Of a stretch of DNA of 64,000 nt, positions 27,501 to 38,848 are shown piece by piece (position 1 is the first letter of the stretch; each line of letters begins with the position of its first letter). This DNA is from Emydura subglobosa. Lineage: Eukaryota; Chordata; Testudines; Chelidae. Location of the stretch: positions 68,614,890-68,678,889 of the forward strand of contig ML679961.1 of NCBI GenBank assembly GCA_007922225.1, in the 5' to 3' direction. Both the position numbers and the translations under genes were made by a program. The notes beneath the pieces are model-generated. The model searched no databases. It was not told the DNA's origin and was given only the letters and a program-made list of their open reading frames with translations.

Positions 27501-30500
27501 GGAGCTGAGTAATGGAGCCCCAGCCCTGCCTTAACTTCTGCAATTCAAATCAAAGGCAGTCACGATCTCAATAAGAGAATGTCCCTTCCTGGCAAACAGG
27601 GAGCAAACTCTGGCCCTGCTGAGATCAAAGATTCTGGAGCACAACAGAGAGAAAGTGACCTTGAGTCATATTCTTTCCTGTCAAATACTGGAGCTCTCTC
27701 TCTTATCACAGCCCTGCCCAAATAGAGGCAGTTTGAAAGCAGCCCATTGCATTTCTGGTTAACCTATCTCAGCATCACTACAGTTTGCAGTGGTCAGATC
27801 CTCTTGAAGCAGAATGCTGCCTTGAGAACTACACACATTTGGGAGTCCCTGTCCCCAGGGGACTGGAGACAAAGCAATTCAGGTGGGGAACGCTGGCAGT
27901 AATGGCCCTTCCTATGGTCAGCTGCCTTCCTTCTCCATTTTGGGCTTGGGGCCCCTCAGCTACGCATTTACAGGAGTTTACAAACTCCTCTCTGTTTCCA
28001 TCTCTGCAATGTCAGGCACCAGTGGTGGGCATCAGTTCTATGATTTATAACACAGTAGTATCCCAAATGTGCTGGGTGTCTAGACAGATAGGAAGGGATA
28101 ATCCCCGGTGTAAAGATCTAAATTGGAAAGACAAAAAACAGACAAAGCTTGGGGGCAAGGGCTACGTCATAAAAGAGTTGGGATGACATGTAGTGTGTAG
28201 ATTGGAACCACAGTCCTCAGTAGAAGGGTATAAATTCTAGTGCACACTAGTGTGTTGCACACTAACTGGCTTGTGTGGACCCTGCTGGTATGTACTACAA
28301 GTTCTTTAGTGTGCGTTAATGTAGTCCTGTTTCAAAGGTGCACTAGGGAATGTCAGTGCGCACCATCAGGATCCACATGGGCCAGTTAGTGTGCAACATG
28401 CTAGTTCACACTAGAATTTACTCCCTTCTTGTGTGGGCTAGTGCACCTTGTAGGCAAGCCTGTAGTTTCACTTATTTCAAATATATATAAACCATCCCCA
28501 GCTATGGCATAACTAGATATTTTCAAGCCTGTTTTCTTCTGCTAAATGCCCCTTATTCACAATTTAAAAGCAAATGAAAGAGAGTTGACCAAGCTTAGTT
28601 TGGAAAGGTTGAGAACCACTGAGTTAAACTACTGTACCCATTTCAGGAGTCTGATTTATCTTGAGTACCCCAAGTTTCACCTCACTTAAAAACTACTTGC
28701 TTACAAAATCAGACATAAAAATACAGATGTGTCACAGCACAGTTACTGAAATATTGCTTACTTTCTCATTTTTACCATATAATTATAAAATAAATCAGTT
28801 TGGAATATAAGTATCATACTTAAATTTCAGTGTGTACAATAAACAAGTCATTGTCTGTATGAAATTTTAGTTTGTACTGACTTTGCTAGTGCTTTTTATG
28901 TAGCCTGTTGTAAAAGTAGGCAAATGTCTATGAAGTACCCGTTGGAAGACCTCTGTGTGCCCCCAGGGCTACACGTACCCCCCCTAGTTGAGAACCACTG
29001 GTTTAACTGATGTAAAAATGGGAAGTAGGCCCAGATTCTCACAACATGCATGCACTCCATTGGGACGAGCGGGAGCTGAGAAGTAAGCATGTGCCATGTT
29101 TGCAGGATGGGGACTATGGCTGTTTTGAAGTCTTGCTTCTATATTAATCCTTACTTGCTTAGTTATTTAGATTTTTTGAAATCTCTGCCATTTTTTTATT
29201 TGAGGTCCCCAGCTTGCAATCAGACCTGCTAACACCAAGTCCTGTGGCTCTGCACAGATTGCACTTTAACCTAGGCCTAGTTCCTGTGCATTCTTACCAG
29301 TTTTCAAGAAAATTTTTATTTTTAGAATATTTTCCTCTTCCCTGTGTCAACTAAGATTTATTTCCTTGTACAAACCTTTCCCAGATGTCTTACACCCCAC
29401 CCCCAACACACACTGATTTACACACATTGGGATGTTTTGTGTGTTTTTTATTAAAGTTACAACTAAACATTCCCATTTTCCCCCATAAGCAAATTAACCT
29501 CTTACCCCCAACATCCACCAAATTGCATCCCCCCAGAGACATAGATGGGGCTTATCAGGCACCTCCCTATAGTTTGCCCTTTCCCTCTGCAAAAGTGAGG
29601 GCTCGTCAGAGAGGATGGCTTCCAGGACTGCGAGGGTGCTGCCACCAGAACCTCTCTCTGACTTTCCAGGATCGGGGGGGAGTTCCTGCCCCATGTAGGA
29701 AACATGCCATAGAACCAGAGTCATTCCTGGGAGGAGGTCTGGACTCTCCTTATGGAGCAAACCTCTGGGCCTCACCTTGGCAGCCCCTGGATGAACCCTT
29801 GAAAGCTATGATCCTTGACTATCTGGTCTCTCATCATGGTCGTCTATGAGGGAACATTTCCTGGGAGTGGCTGTACATACCGTGCGAATGGTAGACTCAA
29901 GGGCTTCATAGGCCTCCTCATAGCTACATTTCTCCTCGAGACACTCCCGTTCCAGGTTGCCTTTGAGCAGCTCTTCAAGGAATCCCTTGTTGGCACGTCG
30001 CGGGCGCTTGAACAGGGAAAGCGCCTGCTGCCGCCCAAGGAAAACTACCAAACCAGAACACCGACCAGTCACTTGACGCAGAGCTGGGAGAGCCCCATTC
30101 CCTTTGCAGGTTCTATATGCCCGGTCACGGGTCTGAATCAGTGAACACACACAGCTAGTGAGCCTCTCCTACTGCCTGACCTCTAATGAAACACACGGGA
30201 TGGAAGAGGCCCAGCAGGACTGATCCAGTCTACCGCTGAGTTAATCTCCCTGCAGTCTATTAGCTAAGGCTGTGACTAGTCCTAGATGCCCCAATGGATG
30301 GGACCTCCGCCCCTTCCCTGTACATTTCCTTTGGCAAAGCTGCTCTGCTAGTTCACTACTGGGCCAAAACCTGTCTGCTTGGAGCATCAGCTCTCACTGT
30401 CTTTGTAGTGCCACATATTGGCAGCTGTTGTTCTCATTCTGGTGTGTGCCTTTTTACAAGCCCAGCTCAGTGGGTTAGGCTAGGAAATCACTTCCATCTG

Positions 30501-31341
30501 CATGTTCAGAGACCCTGACTTCCAACCTAGCTTCTGCAAGAGAAACCTAGCTTCAGCCTTCTCCCATTCCTCTGCATAGCAGTGGGGCACAGAAGACAGA
30601 CAGGAGGTCCTGTGTGACGGGACCTTGCCCCCACATCAGGGGGAGACAGGAAGGAGGGAGCATAAGCCCTAATGGGGAATGAAGAGGAGCAACCAGGCAC
30701 AGGGACACCGCATGTTGCTTATGCCTGGGAGTGAGATAATGCCTAGCTTGTACGATATGTGCTGTTCTGACAGCCAGAGGGGTGAAGGCAAAGTGGAGAA
30801 CAGCAGCTCCCCATAGATAAAGCAGTTCACCAGGAAAAAGTGTCCCTGGACCAGGAAACTCCACGTGTGGCCTGTATAAGGTACAGGACTGATTAAAATG
30901 CCCCCTACCCCAGATTCATTCATGCTCCAAGACAGGGGAGCTTTGAAATATACAGTTGGAATTACTCCACACAATCCTCTGAGCTGTAGTGCCCACCCTA
31001 CCCCATCCAGCCCTTCTCCCAGAACCCAGGGACTGCTGCTTTTCCCTACATAGCAATAGGGAAGCCCTATGCTCTCTCACCCCACTCCTTAGCATGCTAA
31101 CTCCTACTGTCTAGCTAAAACAACCCCCCGGACACTTCAGGGACCTTCAGCCCCTCACAGAGGCTTTCCCTTCCAGCTGCAGCTTGGGCATGATCAGTCC
31201 TGTTTATTTTCCTCAGACTTCCCATCACCCCTGCCTTTCCCTTGATACCAATGAGCCCTTACCCCTGTCATGGCTCAATGCGAGGTGCAGGAGGCAGAGA
31301 AGGAGCAAGCTGACCAGCACTCTGACTCTGCTGTGCCTCAT
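18700..31341 (-). CDS. F2: Prothrombin (coagulation factor II), complete, 14 exons
   Basis: Secreted vitamin K-dependent zymogen, cleaved by factor Xa to thrombin, which converts fibrinogen to fibrin. Exons in transcript order: 31341-31263, 30044-29881, 27476-27452, 27257-27207, 26689-26584, 26453-26317, 23618-23316, 22819-22718, 22245-22119, 21541-21374, 21062-20889, 20662-20484, 19352-19282, 18843-18700. All junctions are GT-AG and keep frame; the total is 1830 nt, or 609 residues (human 622). Exon lengths of 79, 25, 51, 106, 137, 168 and 174 nt fit the known F2 gene plan. Order: signal peptide, propeptide, Gla domain, kringle 1, kringle 2, activation segment, trypsin-like protease. The start is the ATG before [17 protein letters not shown], a clear signal peptide. 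Liver expression is expected from the family and is not shown by the sequence. Confidence 0.97.
22119..22819 (-). CDS. F2: F2 exons 8-9: activation segment with two factor Xa sites
   Basis: Exon 8 (22819-22718) carries IAGR|TITE, equivalent to the first prothrombinase cut (human IEGR|T). Exon 9 (22245-22119) carries the A-chain, with the cysteine that bonds to the B chain ([11 protein letters not shown]), and then the second site VGGR|VVKG, equivalent to human IDGR|IVEG. The thrombin B chain would therefore start with Val-Val rather than Ile-Val. This is a conservative change compatible with the N-terminal salt bridge that switches on the protease. Confidence 0.93.
23316..23618 (-). CDS. F2: F2 exon 7: kringle 2 with thrombin self-cleavage segment
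   Basis: A single exon encodes the inter-kringle linker and kringle 2. The linker has SPR followed by APP, matching the position where thrombin cuts human prothrombin after an arginine to release fragment 1. Kringle 2 shows [37 protein letters not shown] and EYCDLHYC. An Asn-Thr-Thr sequon (HPNTTFEYC) lies close to the kringle end. Confidence 0.93.
24465..25690. other. GC-rich, CpG-dense block in F2 intron 6
   Basis: Within the intron between exons 6 and 7, the stretch from about 24465 to 25690 is much richer in G and C than its neighbours. CpG is densest at about 25060-25290, with several CpG per 50 bases (ggcg, acgtgg, gcgatccgcggcgc). A G run lies at about 24907-24920. Reading frames here have no recognisable product. 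It may be a young repeat insertion or an intragenic CpG island; I cannot decide from sequence alone. Confidence 0.4.
26317..26689 (-). CDS. F2: F2 exons 5-6: kringle 1
   Basis: Exon 5 (26689-26584) and exon 6 (26453-26317) together encode kringle 1. It begins [13 protein letters not shown] and runs through [14 protein letters not shown] and GPWCYTRDP to ECALPVCG. The six kringle cysteines are present. An Asn-Thr-Thr sequon (FSNTTHP) sits where human prothrombin carries an N-glycan. The open frame runs on through both flanking introns, but the splice sites fix the exon limits. Confidence 0.93.
28226..28424. mobile_element. Palindromic TIR element in F2 intron 2
   Basis: About 60 bp at the left (from ataaattctagtgcacacta) are repeated inverted at the right (tagttcacactagaatttac), including the inner block ttgcacactaactggc. 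That leaves an almost fully palindromic element of about 200 bp. It is noncoding and lies between exons 2 and 3 of F2. Superfamily not assigned, since a clean target duplication is not visible. Confidence 0.65.
28600..29002 (-). mobile_element. hAT-like repeat
   Basis: The right end reads ttgagaaccactg, preceded by gtacccccc; the reverse complement cagtggttctcaa is a hAT-type terminus. At the left, another ttgagaaccactg (about 28608-28620) stands in the same direction, which suggests two adjoining copies or an inverted left end. The interior is AT-rich and noncoding. It lies in F2 intron 2. Confidence 0.5.
29881..30044 (-). CDS. F2: F2 exon 2: propeptide and Gla domain
   Basis: Encodes the gamma-carboxylase recognition propeptide ending in the furin-type site RPRR, then the mature start [18 protein letters not shown]. 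All ten glutamates carboxylated in human prothrombin are present (mature positions 7, 8, 15, 17, 20, 21, 26, 27, 30, 33), shifted by one because of a one-residue insertion (KG) near the N terminus. The cysteine pair of the Gla loop is present. The next exon (27452-27476, 25 nt) gives the aromatic stack NEFWRNYT. Together they form the calcium-dependent membrane-binding module. Confidence 0.95.
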
Positions 31342-31599
31342 GGTGTATTCCCCAGCTGCAGGGGAAATGAAGAGGGAGCAGGACAAGAGAAGTCCCAGCC
31401 CCGCCCGGGTTAATGTTGAACCAGCATGAAGAAATAGGACCCAGCAGGTCACAGTGTGTCAGGGACAGCAGGGCTGAGGCTCCTGCTGTCCCTCCTCTGC
31501 TTGGCTTCTCTCCCTCCCCTTCATGCATTTTCACTTTCAACCATTTTACTGGTCTGAGCAGCACAATAAAATAATAAACCATAACACTACCTTGCTCTG

Positions 31600-31790
31600 A
31601 TACAGCGCTTGTCATCATCACCACCACACTGGGCAGGTCAAACACTTCAAAGTCAAGTGACTGCAGCCTCGCAACTGCCAGGAGGCCAGGGTCAGCATCC
31701 TGTCACAGATGGGGAAATGGAAGCAGAGAGAGAGGAAAGGATGCTCCCAGGCCACCCAGTGACCCGACAGCAGAGCCAGGAGAGCCCAGC
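31600..31790 (-). repeat. MIR/L2-like SINE fragment
   Basis: The run cacagatggggaaatggaagcagagagagaggaaaggatgctcccaggccacccagtgacc..cagagccaggag follows the block order of old MIR-type repeats (in antisense). It lies upstream of the F2 start. Recognised by eye. Confidence 0.4.
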
Positions 31791-31926
31791 CCACCTTGGT
31801 GAGGTTGCTGCCAGCTCAACTGAAAACAACTCAACTCAGCTGAACCAGCTCCTTATTTTTCTCCCAAGCCATCTTTGCTCCCACCTTGTTCCAATTCTGT
31901 TGGCCCCACCACCTCCCTGTCACTTA

Positions 31927-32166
31927 GGCCATGTCTACCCTACGAGCTAGGGGTGTGATTCCCACTCACATACACCTACTCAAGTTAGCTCAATGAGAGC
32001 TAATGAGTGTATGAATAGCAGGGTAGCCATGGTAGCAGCAGCAGCATTCTCAGCCATGCTGAGTACTTGCCCACAGGGTTCAGACAGATTTCTACTCAGC
32101 CCGGCTAAGCCACAGGTGTATGTGATCTGGGAATCACCTGCCTAGCTCAGCATGTAGATGTAGCCC
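31927..32166. mobile_element. TIR element (MITE) upstream of F2
   Basis: Left end ggccatgtctaccctacgagctagg..tgtgattccca; the inverted right end gggctacatctacatgctgagctaggcaggtgattccca matches over about 40 bp. It is about 240 bp and noncoding. The ends resemble the ggcc..gtcta termini of the Harbinger-type elements elsewhere in the window. The flanking duplication is uncertain. Confidence 0.6.
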
Positions 32167-32830
32167 TAGACTCATCTTTGAGTCCTCCCCTCACATCTAA
32201 GTCTCTAAGTCTCCCTGTTCCTTCCTCTCTGCTCTGTCCATCACACGTGTCAACGCCCTGGTCATCTTTGATTGCTGCAGCTGCCTCCTCTCTGGCCTCC
32301 CCAGTACTCACCGCCCCCCCCACACACTTCCATGCCATCTTAAAATGCAACTGCGAGGATTATCTTCCTTACTCACTAGTCCCAAACACATCTTTCCCCT
32401 CTTGGATTCCCTCCACTAGCTCCCCATTACCCTGACATCAAGGTTAAACTTCTCTTCCCTGCCTCCAAGGCCCTACACAAGTCCACCATCATCTACATGC
32501 TGGATCTTGTTTCTTAGGATCTCCCATTAGCCCCTTGCTTCACCAAGGATGCCGACATCATCACCGCCTTCATTTCCTGGGCCTACACTCACTCTCCTCC
32601 ATATGGCCCTTTACACATGAAGCAACTTCCCAGTCCTTGTGTGTGCCACTTCCCCCCCACTCTCCTCCTACAAACTCACTATGGTCACAAAGAGTGATGT
32701 CAGGACAAAGACAACCTACCCCATGGGCTTGCCCTCTCCTCTGAGCTTGTTGGGCATTGCATCCCGCCTGCGTTTGAATCTGCTCAGAGCAGGGACTGGT
32801 CCCTATAGAAATGGAACACAGTCAGTGCTT
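32165..32830 (+). repeat. LINE fragment, C-terminal RT region (L2/CR1-like)
   Basis: A plus-strand stretch around 32400-32470 still reads, across a stop and a frameshift, like the conserved LHWLPI..KVKLL..KALH block near the C terminus of L2/CR1-type LINE proteins. The region is C-rich and carries many stops, so it is a dead copy. The limits are approximate. Confidence 0.4.
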
Positions 32831-35679
32831 TAAGGAAGTGAACTTTCTCCTAGCACCACCCCATTGCTTAGCCACAAGCCTACCATTCAGGAGTCAACCA
32901 TCTTTTCTCCTTTCATGACTCTAGTGAGTTCAGCCCCATGCTCTCTGAGCACCATAGCAGGTGATCTGCCAGGGAACCAGCTCTTCTCTCCCCCCACTGC
33001 CAAGGAGCACAAGGGGTGGCAGCTGCTGCAACAGCCCATTGGAATTCTTTCCTGTTAGTTTAATAAAGCAGTTCCTGATACACACTTTTCTCCAGATTAC
33101 ACCCCGCTTGGGGGCAAAGGGGGCAGCGCTGGAGGCCCCTTTTATCCTACACTAGTGGGAAAGTGGGCATGTACTACAGGGGGCCCAAAAAAGAAAGGAA
33201 ATGAAACGGTTCTGTCAAGCAAGAAGCTAGTCAAGTGTACAGATTAGCCTTGGAGATACAAGGGAAGAGACTGCTGAGAACAGGGAGGCAGGATTAACCT
33301 GGGAGCTGTGAAATCAAAACAACCAATGAACCCAAGAAAGATCTAATGCTGCATAGAGCACCTTAGAGAATGGCAGTATGACCTTCGCCAATGTGAGCGT
33401 CCTGAGAGCAGGGTCTGTAAAAGTAACATGGAACAGGTTCAGAGCACAGAACACGGAGCTGCCAGACCCTGGGGGACAGTGGCTCAGTACGAAGCTCCTT
33501 GTTACATCCCTCTGCACGCACCGAGTATTTTTCATGCTGCCTGTCTGTGCATTAGATACATCTTCTAACTAGTGTTTACCTCCATGGAGGGAGTGCAAAT
33601 ATTAGCATTAGGGCAGCCGAGAAATGACTCTTCGGCCACTAGGTCAAAGAGCAGTTACACAGGCTCCCTCCCCCACCCAAGAACAGGGATTCAGAGAAGA
33701 AGCGAGTCACATACCCTGAGGTGTTTGGAGAAACACCCTAGGACTCCCTTAGGGAAGAGCTCAGATGCCCTGGATCAGGAAGGTTATAGGATGGGTCAGA
33801 GATCATCCTGGAAACAACCTGCGTTACCTAGAGAGCATGAGCAAATATCCCAAGAGAGAAATGCAGAGGGGCTGGGGATGAGAGGAGGGTGCAGGCAAAG
33901 GAGCACACGCACCATTGGGACAGGACAGCTGGGAAAACGGCTGTACACCTGTGTACTGCTGCAGCCCCAGCCTCTTGAGACAGTGGGGGAGGTGTGATAA
34001 CATTAGCACACAGTACTTTCCAAGTCCCAGCTTGGGGCAGGAGGGCCTTGCCCAGCTGATTAACAGCCATCGGGGGAGCAGAGGACACCGGTAGGGCTTG
34101 GTCTCAAGCCTTGTGCTCCTCTGCAGTCTCTACCTTGACAAGTCAGAGCTCCTTTCCCTGCAGCAGGATGGTCTAGCCAGCCTGGGTGGGAAAGCAGAGC
34201 CCACAGGCTATCACCTCACACCAACAAGCCCAAGCGCTGGAGGAAGGCTGAGATGTTTGTGTATTCCAGCTAGCCCATCCACAGGAGTCTTGTTTATTCA
34301 CTCCTGCCTTACCAGAGGAAAGCAGGCAGTTTGGGATCAGTGTTTGGAGCAAGAGCCTGAACAGCAAGGGAAAGGGAGATTTTAGGCACCCCTGCAACTG
34401 TACCTCACTCCCCAGGAACTATGGCAGAGGACAGATGCCTGGATCGTACATGGTGATCTGTTTCATTAAGGTCACTTTGCAACTGTGTCAATATTTGACA
34501 AATGTAGAGAGCTGGGCCAGTCACCTGGAGTTAGAGGAGCAGGAACAACATAGCTCTGTACTAATCATTCTAGTTTCAAAAACACGCCCCCCCCTACAGT
34601 TTATCATCAGCACGGGGCCCATCTGCACCCTATTTTCATAGGGATAACTGAATAAGGGTGCACCCAGCAGTGACAGGACGGCAGTAAAGCATCTGAGATG
34701 GGCTCTCCTATCATCTTAATCAACATGAATTCAAACTGGCTTGGATCTGGCACCGTTGCCTGGCATCATAACTGGCTAAAAGCCCCCAAATCAAAGAGAA
34801 TGATACATGACAACAGAATGAGGTACAGCAAAAGGTGCCAGGGGGAGCCACAGAAAGCAGGATTCAGTCTGGTCCTGCTACTGCCTTAATAACATTCCAG
34901 AATGGAGAGTAAAAACACTAATGACATTCCCAGGTGACACTAAATAGGGAGGAGCCGGACACCTATGAGGACAGACAAATAATCCGAAAGACCCGTAAAT
35001 GGGCAGGGCCTGCTTTGAAGTGCCACCAACTAGCCAAGCATGGCTCTGAGGCACCTTGCCTCAGGTTCCCTTCACTGTCTCACAGGAGCAATCCACAAGC
35101 ACTTCTGTCCAGTAACAAACGCTCTTCCTGGGATCTGGTTTAATGTAAAACAAACCACAGTAAGGACTCTTCCACCCCAGTCCCCACTGGGTAGAACACC
35201 TCATCTCTAAGGTCCACCTGGTGCCAACCTCTTGGCGAGGTAGTTCTCAGAGTTATCAGTCCTTTCCAGGCTCTACTCAGTCTTTCCCTTGAAGCCAGGA
35301 GGTCATAAAAGCCCCCTTCTTGGGCCTGTGTTTGCTGGATTTTCAGGCTGTTCCTCCAGCAGCTTCCTTCCTAAGGCTCCTTAGCAACTCTCTAACAGCC
35401 CTCCCAGTGACTTCGCCAGCTGTTATCTCCCCTTTTTATGGACCAGGTGCCTTCCCTTAAGCCCAAAAGGGCAGTAGGTAATAAATCACAGGTGCAGTGG
35501 AGCCTGCTTTCCCAGGAGACTCAGCCTGGGGAAAATTAATCAAACAGCTCCTCAGACAGGAGGAAATCTGGGCAGAAAGGATGGCTGAGACTGAAGGCCA
35601 CCAACAAGACAGGCATTTGTAATGAGACGTGGAAGCCAAACAAGCCAATGCAGATTTGGGCCATATATACAGAGACATC
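32831..35679. other. Intergenic stretch without recognised gene
   Basis: Nothing here is supportable as a gene. The open frames are short, lack recognisable motifs and have no splice context. Part of it is probably old repeat sequence, such as diverged LINE pieces, that I cannot assign. Confidence 0.5.
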
Positions 35680-35873
35680 AAGTCCTACAGGAGGGAGGGG
35701 ATGATCCTCCCTCCAAAATGCTGTGTTGAGTTGGCCCCTGGAATTGGATGTTTCCCTACCAGGAAGGGACTGACAAACTGGAGAGAGTTCAGAGAAAATA
35801 ATAAAAAACGATGAGGCTATTGGAGGGACTGACTTTGGAAGAGCAATTAGCCAAGTGATAAATATACCTATTC
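35680..35873 (+). mobile_element. CR1 LINE fragment, left half (split by Harbinger insertion)
   Basis: Contains the CR1-like block aaactggagagagttcagagaaaataataaaaaacgatgaggc followed by ggagggactgac and a tgataaatatac stretch, known from CR1 3' regions. The sequence breaks at the TAA duplication before 35877 and resumes after 46058. Confidence 0.55.
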
Positions 35874-36298
35874 TAAGGCCTGGTCTATACTACAAAGTTA
35901 GGTCGATGGAAGCTGCTTTGTGTTGACCTAGTTGTGCATGTGCCTACGTTTAAATGTCTCTCACTGATGTAAGTGCCCAGTTACAGCAACACAATAACTA
36001 CCTCCCTGAGTAGCATTGAGCCATGGTCAGCGTACTGAGGTTGATGCAGCGCAAGTTTAGACACTGTATTACTTATGTCACTGCTAACAGTCCTCCAGCA
36101 GCTATCCCATAATGCCCAACTCTGACCGCTGAGCTGAACTCTACTGCTCAGGGTCATGCAGAGAAGAGGGCCTGCTTCCCCTTTAAACCTCTGCTGATTT
36201 TTGAAATGCCTTTTCCTGATTGTCCAGCGTGGCAAGCACACTTAACAGCTCTCCATTGCTGTGTGCAAGTGCCCAAGTGACCATGCCGGCTACATGCT

Positions 36299-37933
36299 CC
36301 AGACACGCTTCATCCTGGAGTAGACGAGATATTGGATCTCCTGGGTCTGTGGAAAGAAGAGGCTCTGAAAGCACAGCTAAGGACCAGCTGTAGAAACACT
36401 GACATCTATGAGCAGATTGCACGGAAGAGGCAGAAGGGGCATGAAAGAGATTAGCAACAGTGTCACGTGAAAGCAAAGAACTACATCAGGCATATCAGAA
36501 GGCCAGGGAAGCCAACAGTCGATCCGGTACCAAGCCAAAGACCTGCCACTTCCATAAAGTGCTGCAGGCCATATTTGGCAGAGACACCACCACCACTCCA
36601 CGCTCCACCATGGATACCTCCAAAAAGCCCAAGCCACAGGCTCCTGGCATGAACAAGGATGAGGAGGATGGGCAACGGGCAACCTAGGAGTGGGGAGGTG
36701 TGTGTCCAGCTATGCTGTGAGCCAGGACCTGTTTGAGACTCCGCTGCAGTCCTGTCAGTTGAGCATGGGCAAGCTCAATGCAGGGAAAGGTGTGTAAATT
36801 TGTTTCCCATTCCTATGCTGTACTGATGGTACCTGCAATTTAACAGGGCACACCATTCACTTTTCATTAATTCATTCATATTAGAAAAGTAGCAGTACAA
36901 CAAAAAGAGGTAGCACTGTTATGTGATTTTCATTCCCCAGTAAAGCTAGGCCAGGGGGTCCCTGCGGAGCAGTTTGTTTATGAATACAGGGATGTCCCTT
37001 GAGCCCTCCTGAGAGATCTTGATGAAACTTGCCTGGAGGCACTCTGCAATTCTCTCCTGAAGGTTTCTAGGGATGGCAGCTTCATTTCTTCCTCTGCAGT
37101 AGGACACTTTCCCATTCAGGTCAGTCATAACTTTGGCCGGCAGCATTGCAGTAGACAGGCTTGCAGGATAGGGGTGGCCAGGGTGGCTTCGGGACACCAG
37201 CAGCAGCTGTGCTTTCTGGGCCTGTGTTATGCTCAGGAGTGAGATATCAGCTAAAACCACTGCCTGTGGAAAGTGCCACCAGTATTCAGTGCCAGAGCCC
37301 TGTACTCATAGTTTCATGCAACTGAGCAATTCCCTCCTCATTTCCCTCATCCCAGCACCCTGCACTCACCATAGCTGCTGCTGGAAGTGGTGCAGTGCAC
37401 AAGGATTCCCAGTAGAAGTGTTAACAAGCATGTCTTGTGTAAACATTATGGGGGGCAAGAGAGGGGAGTTCTGAATCTTAAGTTTTGCTTCCTGTTGTGA
37501 CTATACTGACCATGGTACCCCTGCATGTTTTATCTGCAGCTGCTGCTGTTGCGGCCTCGAGGGGTTCCTTCTTCACACCCACAGAATGCCCACGCCAGAT
37601 AAGGAAGAGAGAAAGAAAAGGACTCGGGATAACACGTTCAGTGAGATCCTGCAAGTCAGGGCTGCATCAGACCATTGGCACAAGGCCTGGAAGGCGAACA
37701 CTGCAGACAGCCTGGAGAAGGAAAGAGTGGAGAGAAGAAAGGCCCAGGAGTCCCAGCTGGAAAAGGAGAGGGAGATGTACCAGGACATGATAGGGCTTCT
37801 CCGGCAACAAACAGCTGCTGGAGGCTCTTGTGGACCTATAAATTCAGCCTCTATGGGCTCACCTCCCTTTCCAGTCCATGGAGAACTCCATTATAGAACC
37901 TCCCTTCACCCTCTGCAAAATGCCATGTGGTAG
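36299..37933 (+). pseudogene. Harbinger MYB/SANT-like protein gene, broken, two exons
   Basis: Reads DEILDLLGLWKEEALKAQLR, then CRNTDIYEQIA, then (after a frameshift) ELHQAYQKAREANSRSG and CHFHKVLQAIFG. These are the trihelix/MYB-like domain of the accessory protein carried by Harbinger transposons. After SQDLFETP the coding sequence breaks near 36790 and resumes at about 37541 after a tctgcag acceptor. The second part is the basic, Glu/Arg-rich coiled tail (KKRTRDNTFSEIL..EKERVERRKAQE..MYQDMIGLL). At least one frameshift breaks the first exon. In the family this protein helps move the transposase to the nucleus and bind the ends. Confidence 0.65.
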
Positions 37934-38307
37934 CAGGGGGCACATCCCTACCCCTGCCACTCAACCCCAGGGACATTAAGGACAACCACTGCTTCACATA
38001 CACTGACCTGTGAACACCGTAGTTGCTGTATGCGTAGGTAAGATGGACAGGAATGTTCTTTCTCCTGTTTCATTAATGTATTAAGTTTTTTAAGAATTTG
38101 CTTTTAAATTGCACAGATTTTTCTTTGCATTGGTTTGGTTAGAGTAAAATTCTATTATTTGGAAAACAAATCCAACAAATTACAACATATGCTGCAGAGT
38201 GCCTAGCAGTTCTGAAAGCACCCACTTACTCATTACTGTACTGTGTGACATCTCACTGGATCAGTGACTGACACTGTAATAAGCATAAATGTACACCAAG
38301 AACCACA

Positions 38308-38502
38308 AAGGGTAGCCGTGTTAGTCTGTATACAGCAAACACAACGAGAGTCCTGTAGCACCTTAAAGACTAACAACTTAAATTTCTGTAGGCATAAGCT
38401 TTTGTGGGCTGCAACCCACTTTGTCAGATGCAAGAAATAGAAATTTTGTCTACAGAAATTAAATTTGTTAGTCTTTAAAGTGCTACAAGACCCTCGTTGT
38501 TC
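38308..38502. repeat. Fold-back interspersed repeat next to the DIRS left end
   Basis: The segment from about 38338 (caacgagagtcctgtagcaccttaaagactaacaa..aatttctgtag) is repeated inverted at 38448-38500 (ctacagaaattaaat..gttagtctttaaagtgctacaagaccctcgttg), with about 60 bp between the arms. Each arm is about 50 bp. The sequence type (gtgttagtctgtatacagcaa..) is a common reptile repeat that I associate with Penelope-like element ends; that assignment is uncertain. Confidence 0.55.
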
Positions 38503-38848
38503 TCCTTCGAGTGCTTGCTCATGTCCATTCCAATGTAGGTGAGGGCACGCCACCGTACACGAGTTCCCGGATCTTTTTTCCCCTCAGCAGCCCCCCTAGG
38601 GTCAGCTTTGCTGCCCCCTGGAGTGCTGCGTGCATGTCACGGTATATGAGGCACCTCCGATCCCACGGCCCCTCAGTTCCTGCTTTCCGCCCAGGAGGGT
38701 TGCTGGAACCTCTCTTGCTTTTCGCAAGTACCATTCCCCTTGTTGAACTTCATTGTTGTTGCATAGTTAAGTTGGATGTTAAGTACTGTTAAGTAGAGTA
38801 GTTTAGTAATAGAATTAGAAGCCCTCAAGGGCTTAGGGTGGCCAGGCC

